Shown piece by piece: positions 28,581-36,302 of a DNA stretch of 64,000 nt. The first letter of the stretch is position 1. Each line of letters opens with the position of its first letter. Source of the stretch: Hyphococcus sp. (GTDB lineage: Bacteria > Pseudomonadota > Alphaproteobacteria > Caulobacterales > Parvularculaceae). The notes under the pieces are model-generated. The model had not been told where the DNA came from. It did no database searches and saw nothing but the letters and a program-made list of their open reading frames with translations. The stretch spans positions 248,001 to 312,000 of the forward strand of contig JAJFGB010000007.1 of NCBI GenBank assembly GCA_021776335.1. Direction: 5' to 3'. The translations under genes and the position numbers were made by a program.

Positions 28581-30047
28581 ATGAGTGAAACCACGCCCGT
28601 CGATGAAACCGCGCAAGCTGCCGGTGGAGGCAAGCCTGACGGCGATGATGCGCAGTTCGCTGATGACCAGACGCTGTCAGCGGAATTCATGCGGTCGGTT
28701 TCCGATGCGATTGATCAGCGCGATGCGAAAGTCTTTAATTTTCTAACGCAGGATTTGCACCCGGCTGATATTGCTGACCTGATTGGCCTTTTGCGTGACG
28801 AAGAACGAAGCGTACTCATTCCCATGCTCGGCGGCGCGCTGCCTGCAGACGTCCTTGCGGAACTCGACGATGATCTGCGTGAAGATGTCATTGAGGCGAT
28901 GGCGCCGAAAAAGGTCGCGGAAGCTGTCGCCGAGCTTGATACTGATGATGCGGCATTTGTTCTTGAAGAGCTGGATGAAGAAAAACGCGCCGAGATACTT
29001 GCCGATGTGCCGCTCGAAGACCGGCTAGCAGTGCGCGCCGCCCTGGACTTTGGCGAGGACACCGCCGGTCGCCTCATGCAGCGCGAGTTTTTCGCAACGC
29101 CCGCTTACTGGACCGTCGGCCAAATCATCGACCGGTTGCGTAGCGCAGAGGAGTTACCGGATCAGTTTTACGAGGTCTTCGTTGTTGATCCGGCGTTTAA
29201 ACCGGTCGGCGCGGTGCACCTGTCGACCCTGTTAAAATCATCTCGTGAGACGGTGATTGGCGATATCATGACCGGCCAGGATCTGCGTACCATTCCGGTG
29301 TCTATGGACCAGGAAGAAGTCGCCTACCTCTTCGAGCAGTATAATCTAATTTCTTCGCCCGTGGTCGACGCCGGTCAACGCCTTGTCGGGATGATCACCG
29401 TTGATGATGTTGTCGAGATGGTGCGAGAGGAAACTCAGGAAGACATGCTCGCGCTCGCTGGTGTTGAAGCAGACACTGGCCTTTCAGATAATGTATTTGA
29501 AACCGTCCGTTCACGTTTCTCCTGGCTTGCGATCAATCTTATGACGGCAATCATGGCGTCTTTGGTGATTGCGCTTTTTGGCGGTGCTATCGAACAGATC
29601 GTGGCGCTCGCAATCCTGATGCCTATTGTCGCTTCCATGGGCGGCAACGCTGCGACGCAGACGTTGACGATCGTCGTGCGTTCCATTGCGACCAAAGATT
29701 TAACCGCGACCAATGTGGCGCGGGTTGTCCTGCGCGAAACCCTTGTCGGATTTCTGAACGGGGTGATTTTTGCGGTAATTATGGGAACGCTTGCAGGCCT
29801 CTGGTATTTTGCCAATAGCTGGGGTGATGAAGCTGCAGCTATCAGGCTAGGCAGCGTTGTCGGCGCCGCCATGATCATCAATCTTCTGGCTGCCGGGCTT
29901 GCGGGCATTCTCGTGCCGATCGGATTGCAACGCGCCGGCGCTGACCCGGCGGTGTCTTCAGCGGTATTCGTCACCACTGTGACCGACATCGTCGGCTTTT
30001 TCGTATTCCTTGGGCTGGCGGCCTTGGTGTTATTGCCGGGCGTATGA
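28581..30047 (+). CDS. mgtE: Magnesium transporter MgtE
   Basis: The 488-residue channel moves Mg2+ across the inner membrane. An acidic N-terminal domain of helical repeats (residues about 45-150; HPADIADLIGLL, EELDEEKRAEILADV) precedes two CBS domains (about 150-275) and five membrane helices. The pore motif appears as PIVASMGGNAATQTLTIVVR. The acidic cytosolic parts sense Mg2+ and close the pore. The ATG at 28581 follows GAGGGG; a TTG at 28560 is less likely. Confidence 0.94.
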   Translation: MSETTPVDETAQAAGGGKPDGDDAQFADDQTLSAEFMRSVSDAIDQRDAKVFNFLTQDLHPADIADLIGLLRDEERSVLIPMLGGALPADVLAELDDDLREDVIEAMAPKKVAEAVAELDTDDAAFVLEELDEEKRAEILADVPLEDRLAVRAALDFGEDTAGRLMQREFFATPAYWTVGQIIDRLRSAEELPDQFYEVFVVDPAFKPVGAVHLSTLLKSSRETVIGDIMTGQDLRTIPVSMDQEEVAYLFEQYNLISSPVVDAGQRLVGMITVDDVVEMVREETQEDMLALAGVEADTGLSDNVFETVRSRFSWLAINLMTAIMASLVIALFGGAIEQIVALAILMPIVASMGGNAATQTLTIVVRSIATKDLTATNVARVVLRETLVGFLNGVIFAVIMGTLAGLWYFANSWGDEAAAIRLGSVVGAAMIINLLAAGLAGILVPIGLQRAGADPAVSSAVFVTTVTDIVGFFVFLGLAALVLLPGV

Positions 30048-30064
30048 TCCGCAGATCTGTCGCG

Positions 30065-30499
30065 TTAGATTAAACTGCGACGTCGCCGCCGAGCCAACAT
30101 ATAGAGCACACCGCCAACTGCCAGAATCGCCAGGAAACCAGGTTCAGGAACGTCCGTAGGCGGTTCTTCCGGTTCTTCGGGGTCTTCCGGCTCCTCGCAG
30201 TCAGGGTCCTCTTCCGGATCACAAGGCGGCAGGACCGGGGGGATCACGATCGGCAGTTCCGGAAAGGGCGGGGGGTTTAAAAACCAGATAGGAAAATGCA
30301 CCGGCTCGCGCGGCGGAAATACGGGCTCCGGCGCAAATTCGCGAATCGGCCCGATGGGCGCGTCTTCGTGGTGCGGAACCCGCCCGGTTTCCTCTAGCGG
30401 CGCCGGTTCATAACCGGCGATTCGCAGCGGAACGGGGCGGGGCGCTAAAAAGGGGCGGCGTTGGCCCTTTTTTCGCCTTCGTCGCCGCAGCACCCGCAA
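30065..30499 (-). CDS. Pro/Glu-rich protein with C-terminal PEP-CTERM sorting signal (3' part of a frame-split gene)
   Basis: The 144-codon frame encodes a proline- and acid-rich segment (many PP, EEP and PEDPEE runs) and ends in VPEPGFLAILAVGG, a hydrophobic stretch and RRRRRS. That is a good PEP-CTERM signal for exosortase-dependent sorting. The N-terminus read in this frame is MRVLRRRRRKKGQRR, which is no signal peptide, although PEP-CTERM proteins need one. The overlapping frame at 30445-30663 does begin with a hydrophobic segment. A -1 shift near 30448-30454 would join the two into about 199 residues. Either the gene is frameshifted or it uses programmed slippage. Confidence 0.65.
   Translation of the reverse strand: MRVLRRRRRKKGQRRPFLAPRPVPLRIAGYEPAPLEETGRVPHHEDAPIGPIREFAPEPVFPPREPVHFPIWFLNPPPFPELPIVIPPVLPPCDPEEDPDCEEPEDPEEPEEPPTDVPEPGFLAILAVGGVLYMLARRRRRSLI
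30401..30419 (-). other. Hairpin downstream of the possible slippery site
   Basis: CGCCGGTT and AACCGGCG form a perfect 8-bp stem with a 3-base loop. On the reverse-strand transcript it begins 28 bases after the CCCTTTT heptamer at 30454-30448. That is farther than the 5-9 bases usual for -1 frameshift stimulators, so its role is doubtful. Confidence 0.4.
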
Positions 30500-30663
30500 T
30501 TGACCACTATGTCGTTGCGGATATCGCCAACTGCGCGCGCGTACCAGGTGGCGTAATCCTCGTCATTCGCAGTGTTTTTGCCGCCAAACCCGCCAGTCCA
30601 GACGATCGCTAGCGCGATGATGGCGGCGGCGAAGACATTCGCCCATCCATTGCCAATATACAT
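30445..30663 (-). CDS. Small protein with N-terminal hydrophobic segment (5' part of the frame-split PEP-CTERM gene)
   Basis: This 72-codon frame starts MYIGNGWANVFAAAIIALAI, a single hydrophobic helix that could act as a signal or anchor. A polar part with NCGCCGDEGEKRANAAPF follows, then TAG. The last two sense codons, CCT TTT, with the preceding C form a heptamer of the X XXY YYZ type, and slipping back one base continues into the PEP-CTERM frame at 30065. It could also be a separate small membrane protein. I do not recognise its family. Confidence 0.5.
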   Translation of the reverse strand: MYIGNGWANVFAAAIIALAIVWTGGFGGKNTANDEDYATWYARAVGDIRNDIVVNCGCCGDEGEKRANAAPF

Positions 30664-31107
30664 AACTCAAACGTCCATTCTTGCCCGTTTTTCCCGCGCC
30701 AAAGCCTGGCTGCACACGCATCGCCGCCGAGCGGACATGGCGATACGGCCTTATTTACCCAATTCTCATGCCATTCCGGATAAGCGCCGGACCGGGGAAA
30801 TCTCATGCAAACCCTTGATTCCGTGTGAAAACCTGCAGAATTGAGCCGGTTGCGAAATGGGCCTGCTTTGCGCGTGGAGATTGTCTAATTGCCGCAATAT
30901 TTCTTGCATGTGCGATTTTGACACAATCGGGCGAGAAGCCTCGCTGGAGGCTCCACGCCCGGCTACACAACCAGAGCGCAGCATGCTATTGGAATCGTTA
31001 ACGCGGCCGGCGTGGGGTGGTCGCAGTCGTGGTGTGCAAATATGGTTTTCAATGGTGGTTTTCCGGGCATCGCCCTGGAAATGGAGTTGAGGGGTTAGGC
31101 GGCTCTG
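30664..31107. other. Intergenic region between the PEP-CTERM gene and the lysozyme-like gene
   Basis: This 444-base stretch should hold the divergent promoters of the flanking genes. A small stem (AGCCTC, loop GCTG, GAGGCT at 30937-30952) is the only structure I see. Open frames inside have no family resemblance, and I see no RNA gene. Confidence 0.4.
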
Positions 31108-32079
31108 ATGCGGACGGGAGAAACCGGTCTCAATCTGATCAAGGGTTACGAGGGGCTGCGCATGGCCGCGCACTATGCGCCGACCGAGCAATGGACGGTG
31201 GGTTACGGCCATGTAGAGAGCGCCCGTCACGGCATGAGCGTCACCGAAGGCGATGCCGAGCGCCTGTTGAAACAGGATGTGGAACCCATTGAACAATTGA
31301 TTGGTGACACAGTGCGTGCGCCGCTCAACCAAAATGAACATGACGCGCTCGTCTCGCTGATATTTAATATTGGCGGAGACAATTGGAAGCGCTCGACGGT
31401 GCTGCGCAAACTGAACGCGGGCGACAAACTTGGTGCTGCTAATGCTTTTGAGATGTGGATAAAAGCGCATGTCAGCAATGAACTTGTGACGCTTGATGGT
31501 TTGGTGCGTCGGCGCTCCGCTGAGAAGTCGCTTTTCCTGATGCCGACAGATGCTTCTCTTGTTGTACCAAGTTCAGATGTGAAGCCTGCGGAGGAATGCG
31601 AACTCGATTATGTTGCCGACGCTGTGCGTAAGGCAAAACCGCTGGTCAATTTTGATGAGATAAAAGCCGATCGAAATAGAGTGCTGTCGCCTGAGGAAAA
31701 AGGCGCACGTACGCGCGCGCTTTTCGCTGCGACGCAGGCGCTTTCCGGCGAGCCCTCGAAAATGATCGTCTCGAAAGCCGAGGAATATGCCGATATGGGC
31801 GTCACGGTCGGCGCCCTGCTTGCCGGACTGTTGGCATTTGGGCTCACTGGTATTGGGGCTGTGTTGTTACTGGGGCAGGAAGCGCCTGGATTGGCCGAGG
31901 CTCTCGGGCTGAGTTATGATCGCTTTTCTGCGATTTTTGAAAACCTACCGATATGGCTCTCCGCCATCGGCGCGGCCATGTGTTATTTCATTCTCTATAT
32001 TCTCGTGAAGAGAACTGCGCGCCATGATTTGAAACGGCAACGCGCAAGAGATTTGGCGCGGTTGCGCGTCGCCGAGTAA
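31108..32079 (+). CDS. GH24 phage-type lysozyme-like membrane protein lacking the catalytic Asp
   Basis: The N-terminal 145 residues match T4/phage-endolysin muramidases: KGYEGLR with the catalytic Glu15, TVGYGH, and NQNEHDALVSLIFNIG. The family triad is Glu-8 residues-Asp (or Cys)-5 residues-Thr. Glu15 and Thr30 are at the right spacing, but residue 24 is Ala. The remaining 180 residues hold a linker and two membrane segments (about 232-255 and 280-302) with a basic end, so the protein is membrane-tethered by its C-terminus. No holin or other phage gene is near, so it is probably a chromosomal cell-wall protein. Activity is uncertain. Confidence 0.85.
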   Translation: MRTGETGLNLIKGYEGLRMAAHYAPTEQWTVGYGHVESARHGMSVTEGDAERLLKQDVEPIEQLIGDTVRAPLNQNEHDALVSLIFNIGGDNWKRSTVLRKLNAGDKLGAANAFEMWIKAHVSNELVTLDGLVRRRSAEKSLFLMPTDASLVVPSSDVKPAEECELDYVADAVRKAKPLVNFDEIKADRNRVLSPEEKGARTRALFAATQALSGEPSKMIVSKAEEYADMGVTVGALLAGLLAFGLTGIGAVLLLGQEAPGLAEALGLSYDRFSAIFENLPIWLSAIGAAMCYFILYILVKRTARHDLKRQRARDLARLRVAE

Positions 32080-32109
32080 TCTCTATCCGACGGTCTGTGA
32101 TCGGTTTTA

Positions 32110-32541
32110 ATGACAGTTCATCTTGTGAAGCTTTGCGTCGGGGCAGAAACCGTCAACGATCTTGCGGTATGGGTAAAAAAGCGCAGCCGCGAGAACGAGC
32201 AGGCCGGAAGAGGGTGTGTTCACGAGCATGTGACGCGCATGTATCCAAAACGCGAAGCGGCGCTCCTCGATGGCGGATCAATATTCTGGGTGATCAAAGG
32301 CCATATATTGGTGCGTCAGCGTCTGCTCGGCTTTGAACGGCGCGTTGGCGGCGACGGTATAAGGCGATGCGCTATATTGATCGATCCGGTGCTGAATCCT
32401 ACTGAATCTCAGTCGCGCCGTGCATTTCAAGGCTGGCGGTATCTGCGTGTGGAGGACGCGCCGGGTGACGTCAAAAAGGGGGCGCTGGCGAATCCGTCGA
32501 TAGATCTTACAATTGAGCTGGCCGAACTGGGACTATTATAG
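32110..32541 (+). CDS. DUF1489 family protein
   Basis: The 143-residue cytoplasmic protein follows the DUF1489 pattern found across alphaproteobacteria: MTVHLVKLCVGAETVNDL, then the segment HVTRMYPKREAALLDGGSIFWVIKG, a central ILIDP with a nearby RRAFQGWRYL, and an acidic end. Function is unknown. It starts 30 bases after the lysozyme-like gene and could share its transcript. Confidence 0.9.
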   Translation: MTVHLVKLCVGAETVNDLAVWVKKRSRENEQAGRGCVHEHVTRMYPKREAALLDGGSIFWVIKGHILVRQRLLGFERRVGGDGIRRCAILIDPVLNPTESQSRRAFQGWRYLRVEDAPGDVKKGALANPSIDLTIELAELGLL

Positions 32542-32700
32542 GGCGCGGTTTGTGCCCTCAAGGGACTTTTCTGTTGGATGGGTGAGCGAATTTGACTTTC
32601 ACAAGCACCGATTTTGGGATTGGCCTGACGCGCTGACGCGACTATGGTCGGACAATTCAAGAATCGCGATAGACGCCACCGTTTAAGGAGAATGCGGCCT

Positions 32701-33453
32701 GTGCCCAGCGCAAAGATTATTGGCGTCTTTCTATTCTCAACCATGCTGTCCGCTTGCGCATCCTTGCCCGGGGTGAACTCGTCATCCAACGCAGCGAAGG
32801 CAGGCGAGGTGACTGCGGCGCACACTCGCGTTGCGTCTCTTGAAGCCGAAGTCACAACGCTGAAGTCAGAAAATGCCAAGCTGGAAAAACAGCTCCTCGC
32901 CGCGCAGGGTGAGCGCGATCGGCTTGCAGCGTTAGTTGAAGAGCCCGACGCCGCCGAAACTGATCTTGCCGACGCTTCTGTGCCGGAGGCGCCGGCTGTG
33001 CGTGTTCCTGGCCCACAGCTGCGCAATCAGGCTGTGGTTGACGATGCAAACGCGCCAGCGTTGGCGCAGACTGATGTACAGGTCGAAGATTCGCCGAGAC
33101 TGGTTCAACCGGCTTTCGCTTCTAACGAGATGGTCTTTGAAAATGAGGCGGAGGGCGAAATTCAGACCGCAAGTGTTTTGTTTGGCGTGCATCTCGCTTC
33201 TTACCGGCTGACGGATGAAGCGCGCGACGGCTGGAGACAATTGCAGCGCGAAAATCCTGACGAGCTGGGGCTATTGGAGCCGCGTACTGAGCCCGTCACG
33301 ATTCCTGATAAGGGTGTTTTTCTGCGCCTCATCGGCGGCGGTTTTTCGTCTGACGAAAAGGCGCAGGCCCTGTGCGCAAACCTCAAGCAAAAAGGGCTAT
33401 TTTGCTCCGTTGTCAGCTTTCAAGGGCAACGCCTTTCGCTTGCTGACGGATAG
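32701..33453 (+). CDS. SPOR-domain lipoprotein with coiled coil
   Basis: A GTG at 32701, 10 bases after AAGGAG, gives a 250-residue protein opening with a lipoprotein signal (IIGVFLFSTMLSAC, Cys at about residue 19). A coiled coil follows (VASLEAEVTTLKSENAKLEKQ and on), then a linker and a C-terminal SPOR-like domain with VHLASYRL near 165 and VFLRLIGGGFSSDEKAQALC near 220. SPOR domains bind denuded peptidoglycan at division sites. The pairing with a lysozyme-like gene two genes upstream suggests a cell-wall role. Confidence 0.82.
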   Translation: MPSAKIIGVFLFSTMLSACASLPGVNSSSNAAKAGEVTAAHTRVASLEAEVTTLKSENAKLEKQLLAAQGERDRLAALVEEPDAAETDLADASVPEAPAVRVPGPQLRNQAVVDDANAPALAQTDVQVEDSPRLVQPAFASNEMVFENEAEGEIQTASVLFGVHLASYRLTDEARDGWRQLQRENPDELGLLEPRTEPVTIPDKGVFLRLIGGGFSSDEKAQALCANLKQKGLFCSVVSFQGQRLSLADG

Positions 33454-33555
33454 TTGAGAGCGGCTTTACCAATCTTCGATTCGGCTTGACGCTTTGAGTT
33501 GGTGTTTGGTCGCGCGTTTGAGCCCAAAACCGTATACATTTTTTGTGAATGCGCG

Positions 33556-34359
33556 CTATTCTGGCGGCGCAATCTCAAAACTGCGCGCGTCAAAAATGCG
33601 ATCGTCATATTCGGCGACGCCTTCATAGCGCACCGTTAATTCACCTGCCTCAAGAGAGCCAAAGCCAAGCGGCGTTTCTATTTTCCGCCGCTCCGCATCC
33701 AGAAATCCGGTGACATTTTCCCGCACGCCAAGGAGCTGCTTACCGTCGCGAGCTTCATGAGATTCAAAATACACTGCGATGCGCCCATAAGAGGAGTGAC
33801 TGCCGTCAGGGATAATCATTGTCTCCAGTGACAAGAGGCCGTCATCATCGCGAACAAGTTTTGTCTCGCCGATCGTCGCCTTTGCCACGCCGCGGCTATC
33901 GCGCAATATTACTGGCGCGGATATGCCCAACTCGATATCAACCTGCAATCCGCTATCGCTTGCCTTACGAATCCGTGTGCGCGCTGCCGCTGTTTCGATC
34001 ATCAAATGCGAGCGCCTTTCGCCTGCTGGAATGCTGGCGCCTTTGGCCAGGCGCACTGCTATTTCCACATGGCCGCCGGGCTCAAGCCTGAACTGAGCTG
34101 GAGAGATGACAAGATAAGGCGCGGCGCTGAGCGCCGGGCGCTGCTCGATTGATGCTGTCGCGTAACCGGTTTCCGTCGCCGTTAAGTCTATCCAGCTGAT
34201 GCTGCCTTCGAGCATGCGGTCCGACGGGTTGGAAACGTCAAAAGTGACGGCCGTGTTTTCCGAGCTGATGACCTGACGCAGCGGGCTTAGCATCATATCG
34301 GCTTGCGCGCTTTGAAAGGCCAGAATGCTCAGCAATATTGCAAAGATAAGTTTTTTCAT
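33556..34359 (-). CDS. PapD-like periplasmic chaperone (fimbrial chaperone family)
   Basis: The mature protein has the two immunoglobulin-like domains of the pilus chaperone family: MMLSPLRQVISSENTAVTFDVSNPSD, then YLVISPAQFRLEPGGHVEIAVRL, matching the chaperone F1-G1 region. The start at 34359 is chosen because it gives a textbook signal peptide (MKKLIFAILLSILAFQSAQA); a longer in-frame start at 34419 adds 20 residues. No usher or pilin gene is in the window, so it is an orphan here. It is divergent from mipZ. Confidence 0.82.
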   Translation of the reverse strand: MKKLIFAILLSILAFQSAQADMMLSPLRQVISSENTAVTFDVSNPSDRMLEGSISWIDLTATETGYATASIEQRPALSAAPYLVISPAQFRLEPGGHVEIAVRLAKGASIPAGERRSHLMIETAAARTRIRKASDSGLQVDIELGISAPVILRDSRGVAKATIGETKLVRDDDGLLSLETMIIPDGSHSSYGRIAVYFESHEARDGKQLLGVRENVTGFLDAERRKIETPLGFGSLEAGELTVRYEGVAEYDDRIFDARSFEIAPPE

Positions 34360-34496
34360 ATTAACCGCGGCCAGATTGCCTCTCGTCACTGGATTGAGAA
34401 TCGCTTCAGGATTATTCATAGGTGCAGGATCGTTTCAGACAGGTAAGCAAGAAACATGAAATCCGTCATTTTCGCGCCAAAAACAGGGTTAACCCA

Positions 34497-35318
34497 ATGA
34501 CTCACGTCATCGTTCTCGGAAACGAAAAGGGCGGATCCGGCAAATCCACGACCGCGATGCATGTCATTGTGGCCCTGTTGAAGTCCGGGCGGCGCGTGGG
34601 CGCGATCGATCTCGATCTGCGCCAGGGCAGCCTGTCGCGATATTTGGAGAACCGCCAGCGGTTTTGTGAGATCAAAGATAAGGATCTTTTGTTTCCGAAA
34701 GTCGCGTCAGTTGCTCCCTCAAACATCGACAGTCGTGCTGTCGCACAACAACAGGAAACGGAAAATCTCCAGGCCGCGCTGGCGTCGTTCGAAGATTGCG
34801 ACTTTGCAGTAATCGATTGCCCGGGCGCCAATACACATCTCTCGCGGTTGGCGCATCTCCACGCGGATACGATTGTGACGCCTTTGAATGACAGTTTTGT
34901 TGATTTCGATTTGCTGGCGCATCTTGATGCTGAGACCGGAAAAGTCACGAAGCCAAGTCTTTACAGCGAGATGGTGTGGACGGCGCGTAAACAGCGGGCG
35001 ATGTCCGGCGCTGCGAGCTCGATCGATTGGGTGGTTATGCGCAACCGGCTTTCGGCGACCCACGCCCGCAACAAAAAAAATATGGGCGACAAGCTGGAAG
35101 ACCTGTCGAGCCGGATTGGCTTTCGGCTGGCACGGGGCTTTGGCGACCGCGTGATCTATCGTGAGCTCTTTCCGATTGGCCTTACTTTGCTCGACCTGGG
35201 CGGCGTTAATTCACCGGTCCGTTTGACAACGATGAGCCATGTGACCGCGCGCCTCGAAATTCGCTCTCTTGTTGCGGCGCTCAACCTGCCGCAGCCAGCG
35301 GTTCAGGCTGCCGCTTGA
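34497..35318 (+). CDS. mipZ: Division-plane positioning ATPase MipZ (ParA/MinD family)
   Basis: MipZ forms a gradient from the ParB-bound origin and blocks FtsZ assembly away from midcell. The 273-residue protein has the deviant Walker A GNEKGGSGKSTTAMH (residues 8-22), the switch DLDLRQGSLSRYLENR with the MipZ-typical RQGS, and the Walker B VIDCPGANTHLSRLA. An Arg/Lys-rich segment lies after TARKQRAMSG. The ATG at 34497 puts the first strand directly at the N-terminus. A DnaJ-domain gene follows. Confidence 0.93.
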   Translation: MTHVIVLGNEKGGSGKSTTAMHVIVALLKSGRRVGAIDLDLRQGSLSRYLENRQRFCEIKDKDLLFPKVASVAPSNIDSRAVAQQQETENLQAALASFEDCDFAVIDCPGANTHLSRLAHLHADTIVTPLNDSFVDFDLLAHLDAETGKVTKPSLYSEMVWTARKQRAMSGAASSIDWVVMRNRLSATHARNKKNMGDKLEDLSSRIGFRLARGFGDRVIYRELFPIGLTLLDLGGVNSPVRLTTMSHVTARLEIRSLVAALNLPQPAVQAAA

Positions 35319-35389
35319 TTAGCGCTGCAGTCTTGAAGAGCCTATGCTGGCGGTGAAATATTGCTCCTGAAAGGTTGGGCGGTCGCCTG

Positions 35390-35860
35390 ATGTCACTGGG
35401 AATTCTTGCGCTCATTATAGCCGTCGGCGCTGCCGGCTTTCTATTGCTTCGTGTGGTGCGCAGCGAGGGAAGCGAGGGCAGCACCCGCAATATCGCAACG
35501 TTAAAAGCAATCATCTGGCTGGCGCTTGTCGCGGCTCTGTTTGCGATAAAGCTTTGGCCGCTGGCTTTCATGGTTCTACTCGCTGCCGGCGCTGTTACGG
35601 CGATAGAAACTTGGCGCGGTGATCGTGTTGCCGATGCAGAAGCGAATGACGCGCCGGCGCGATCGGCGCAGCACATCATGAAGTTCGATGAAGCAGCTGC
35701 AGTATTGGGCCTGGGTGTTGACGCTAACGCGGAAGAAATTCGCGCTGCTCATCGCAAATTGATCGCTCAGATCCACCCAGATAAAGGGGGGACGGATTAC
35801 CTTGCGGCGAAGATCAATGAAGCACGGGACTTGTTGCTAGGGCGGTTAGGAGAGCCGTAA
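35390..35860 (+). CDS. Membrane-anchored DnaJ-domain protein
   Basis: The 156-residue protein has one or two N-terminal helices (LGILALIIAVGAAGFLLLRVV and a second around residue 45-70), a linker, and a C-terminal J domain (residues about 100-156) with the HPD motif in LIAQIHPDKGG. The layout resembles TIM14/Pam18-like co-chaperones, which stimulate DnaK at the membrane. It follows mipZ by about 70 bases. A TTG at 35375 is an alternative start. Confidence 0.86.
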   Translation: MSLGILALIIAVGAAGFLLLRVVRSEGSEGSTRNIATLKAIIWLALVAALFAIKLWPLAFMVLLAAGAVTAIETWRGDRVADAEANDAPARSAQHIMKFDEAAAVLGLGVDANAEEIRAAHRKLIAQIHPDKGGTDYLAAKINEARDLLLGRLGEP

Positions 35861-36302
35861 GAAAATAAAACAGGCGCGGCAGAGTTGTTGCTGCCGCGCC
35901 TATTCCATTCATCCATATCCGTTCGAACAGGTCTGTGATTTTCAATAGGGTACCGTTGTGCGGAGCAGGATGTATGATCAGTTCAATCATATTTATTCGT
36001 TGGCGAAACTCTCCTTTCGAGTTCGGTGCATTCGGTCAACATGTTCTGTAGGCGGAGGGGAATAGTACCTACAAGGAATATCAAATAACGTCAGCGCACG
36101 CCCGTCAACAGTTAATCGCGTTAACCATATTCACGATTTACGTTTTATTAACCTTGGTTAACAAAAACCCATATCAGATAGAGGAAACTGCTCAGCACGC
36201 GCAGCAATGCGCTGTATTTGGAGCCGATATCGCTGGCGCAGAATGATGAAGGAGAGGGGTGGCGCGCCAATCAACACTGAATACGAGCTATTGCTGCGAC
36301 GT
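35861..36302. other. AT-richer intergenic region with TTAACC motifs
   Basis: Apart from the hairpin at 35872-35901, this 442-base gap contains a cluster of GTTAA/TTAAC inverted pairs: arms GTTAA and TTAAC with a 5-base spacer at 36111-36125, and TTAACC and GGTTAA with a 2-base centre at 36148-36161. Related TTAA-N7-TTAA and TTAACCAT sequences are CtrA sites in Caulobacter, but the spacing here differs. I see no gene in it. Confidence 0.4.
35872..35901. terminator. Probable bidirectional terminator between the DnaJ and LuxR genes
   Basis: AGGCGCGGCAG and CTGCCGCGCCT form an 11-bp perfect stem with an 8-base loop, 11 bases after the DnaJ-gene stop. On the reverse strand it is followed by GTTTTATTTTC; on the forward strand the T tract is weak. 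It probably serves both convergent genes, although the LuxR stop is 400 bases away. Confidence 0.72.

Noticed and set aside
30857-31090. Forward frame of 77 codons before the lysozyme-like gene
   Set aside because: Composition looks random, with no ribosome binding site and no conserved pattern.
31108-32079. Prophage lysis cassette
   Set aside because: The lysozyme-like protein has no holin, spanin or other phage gene beside it, and its C-terminal membrane helices are unlike endolysins.
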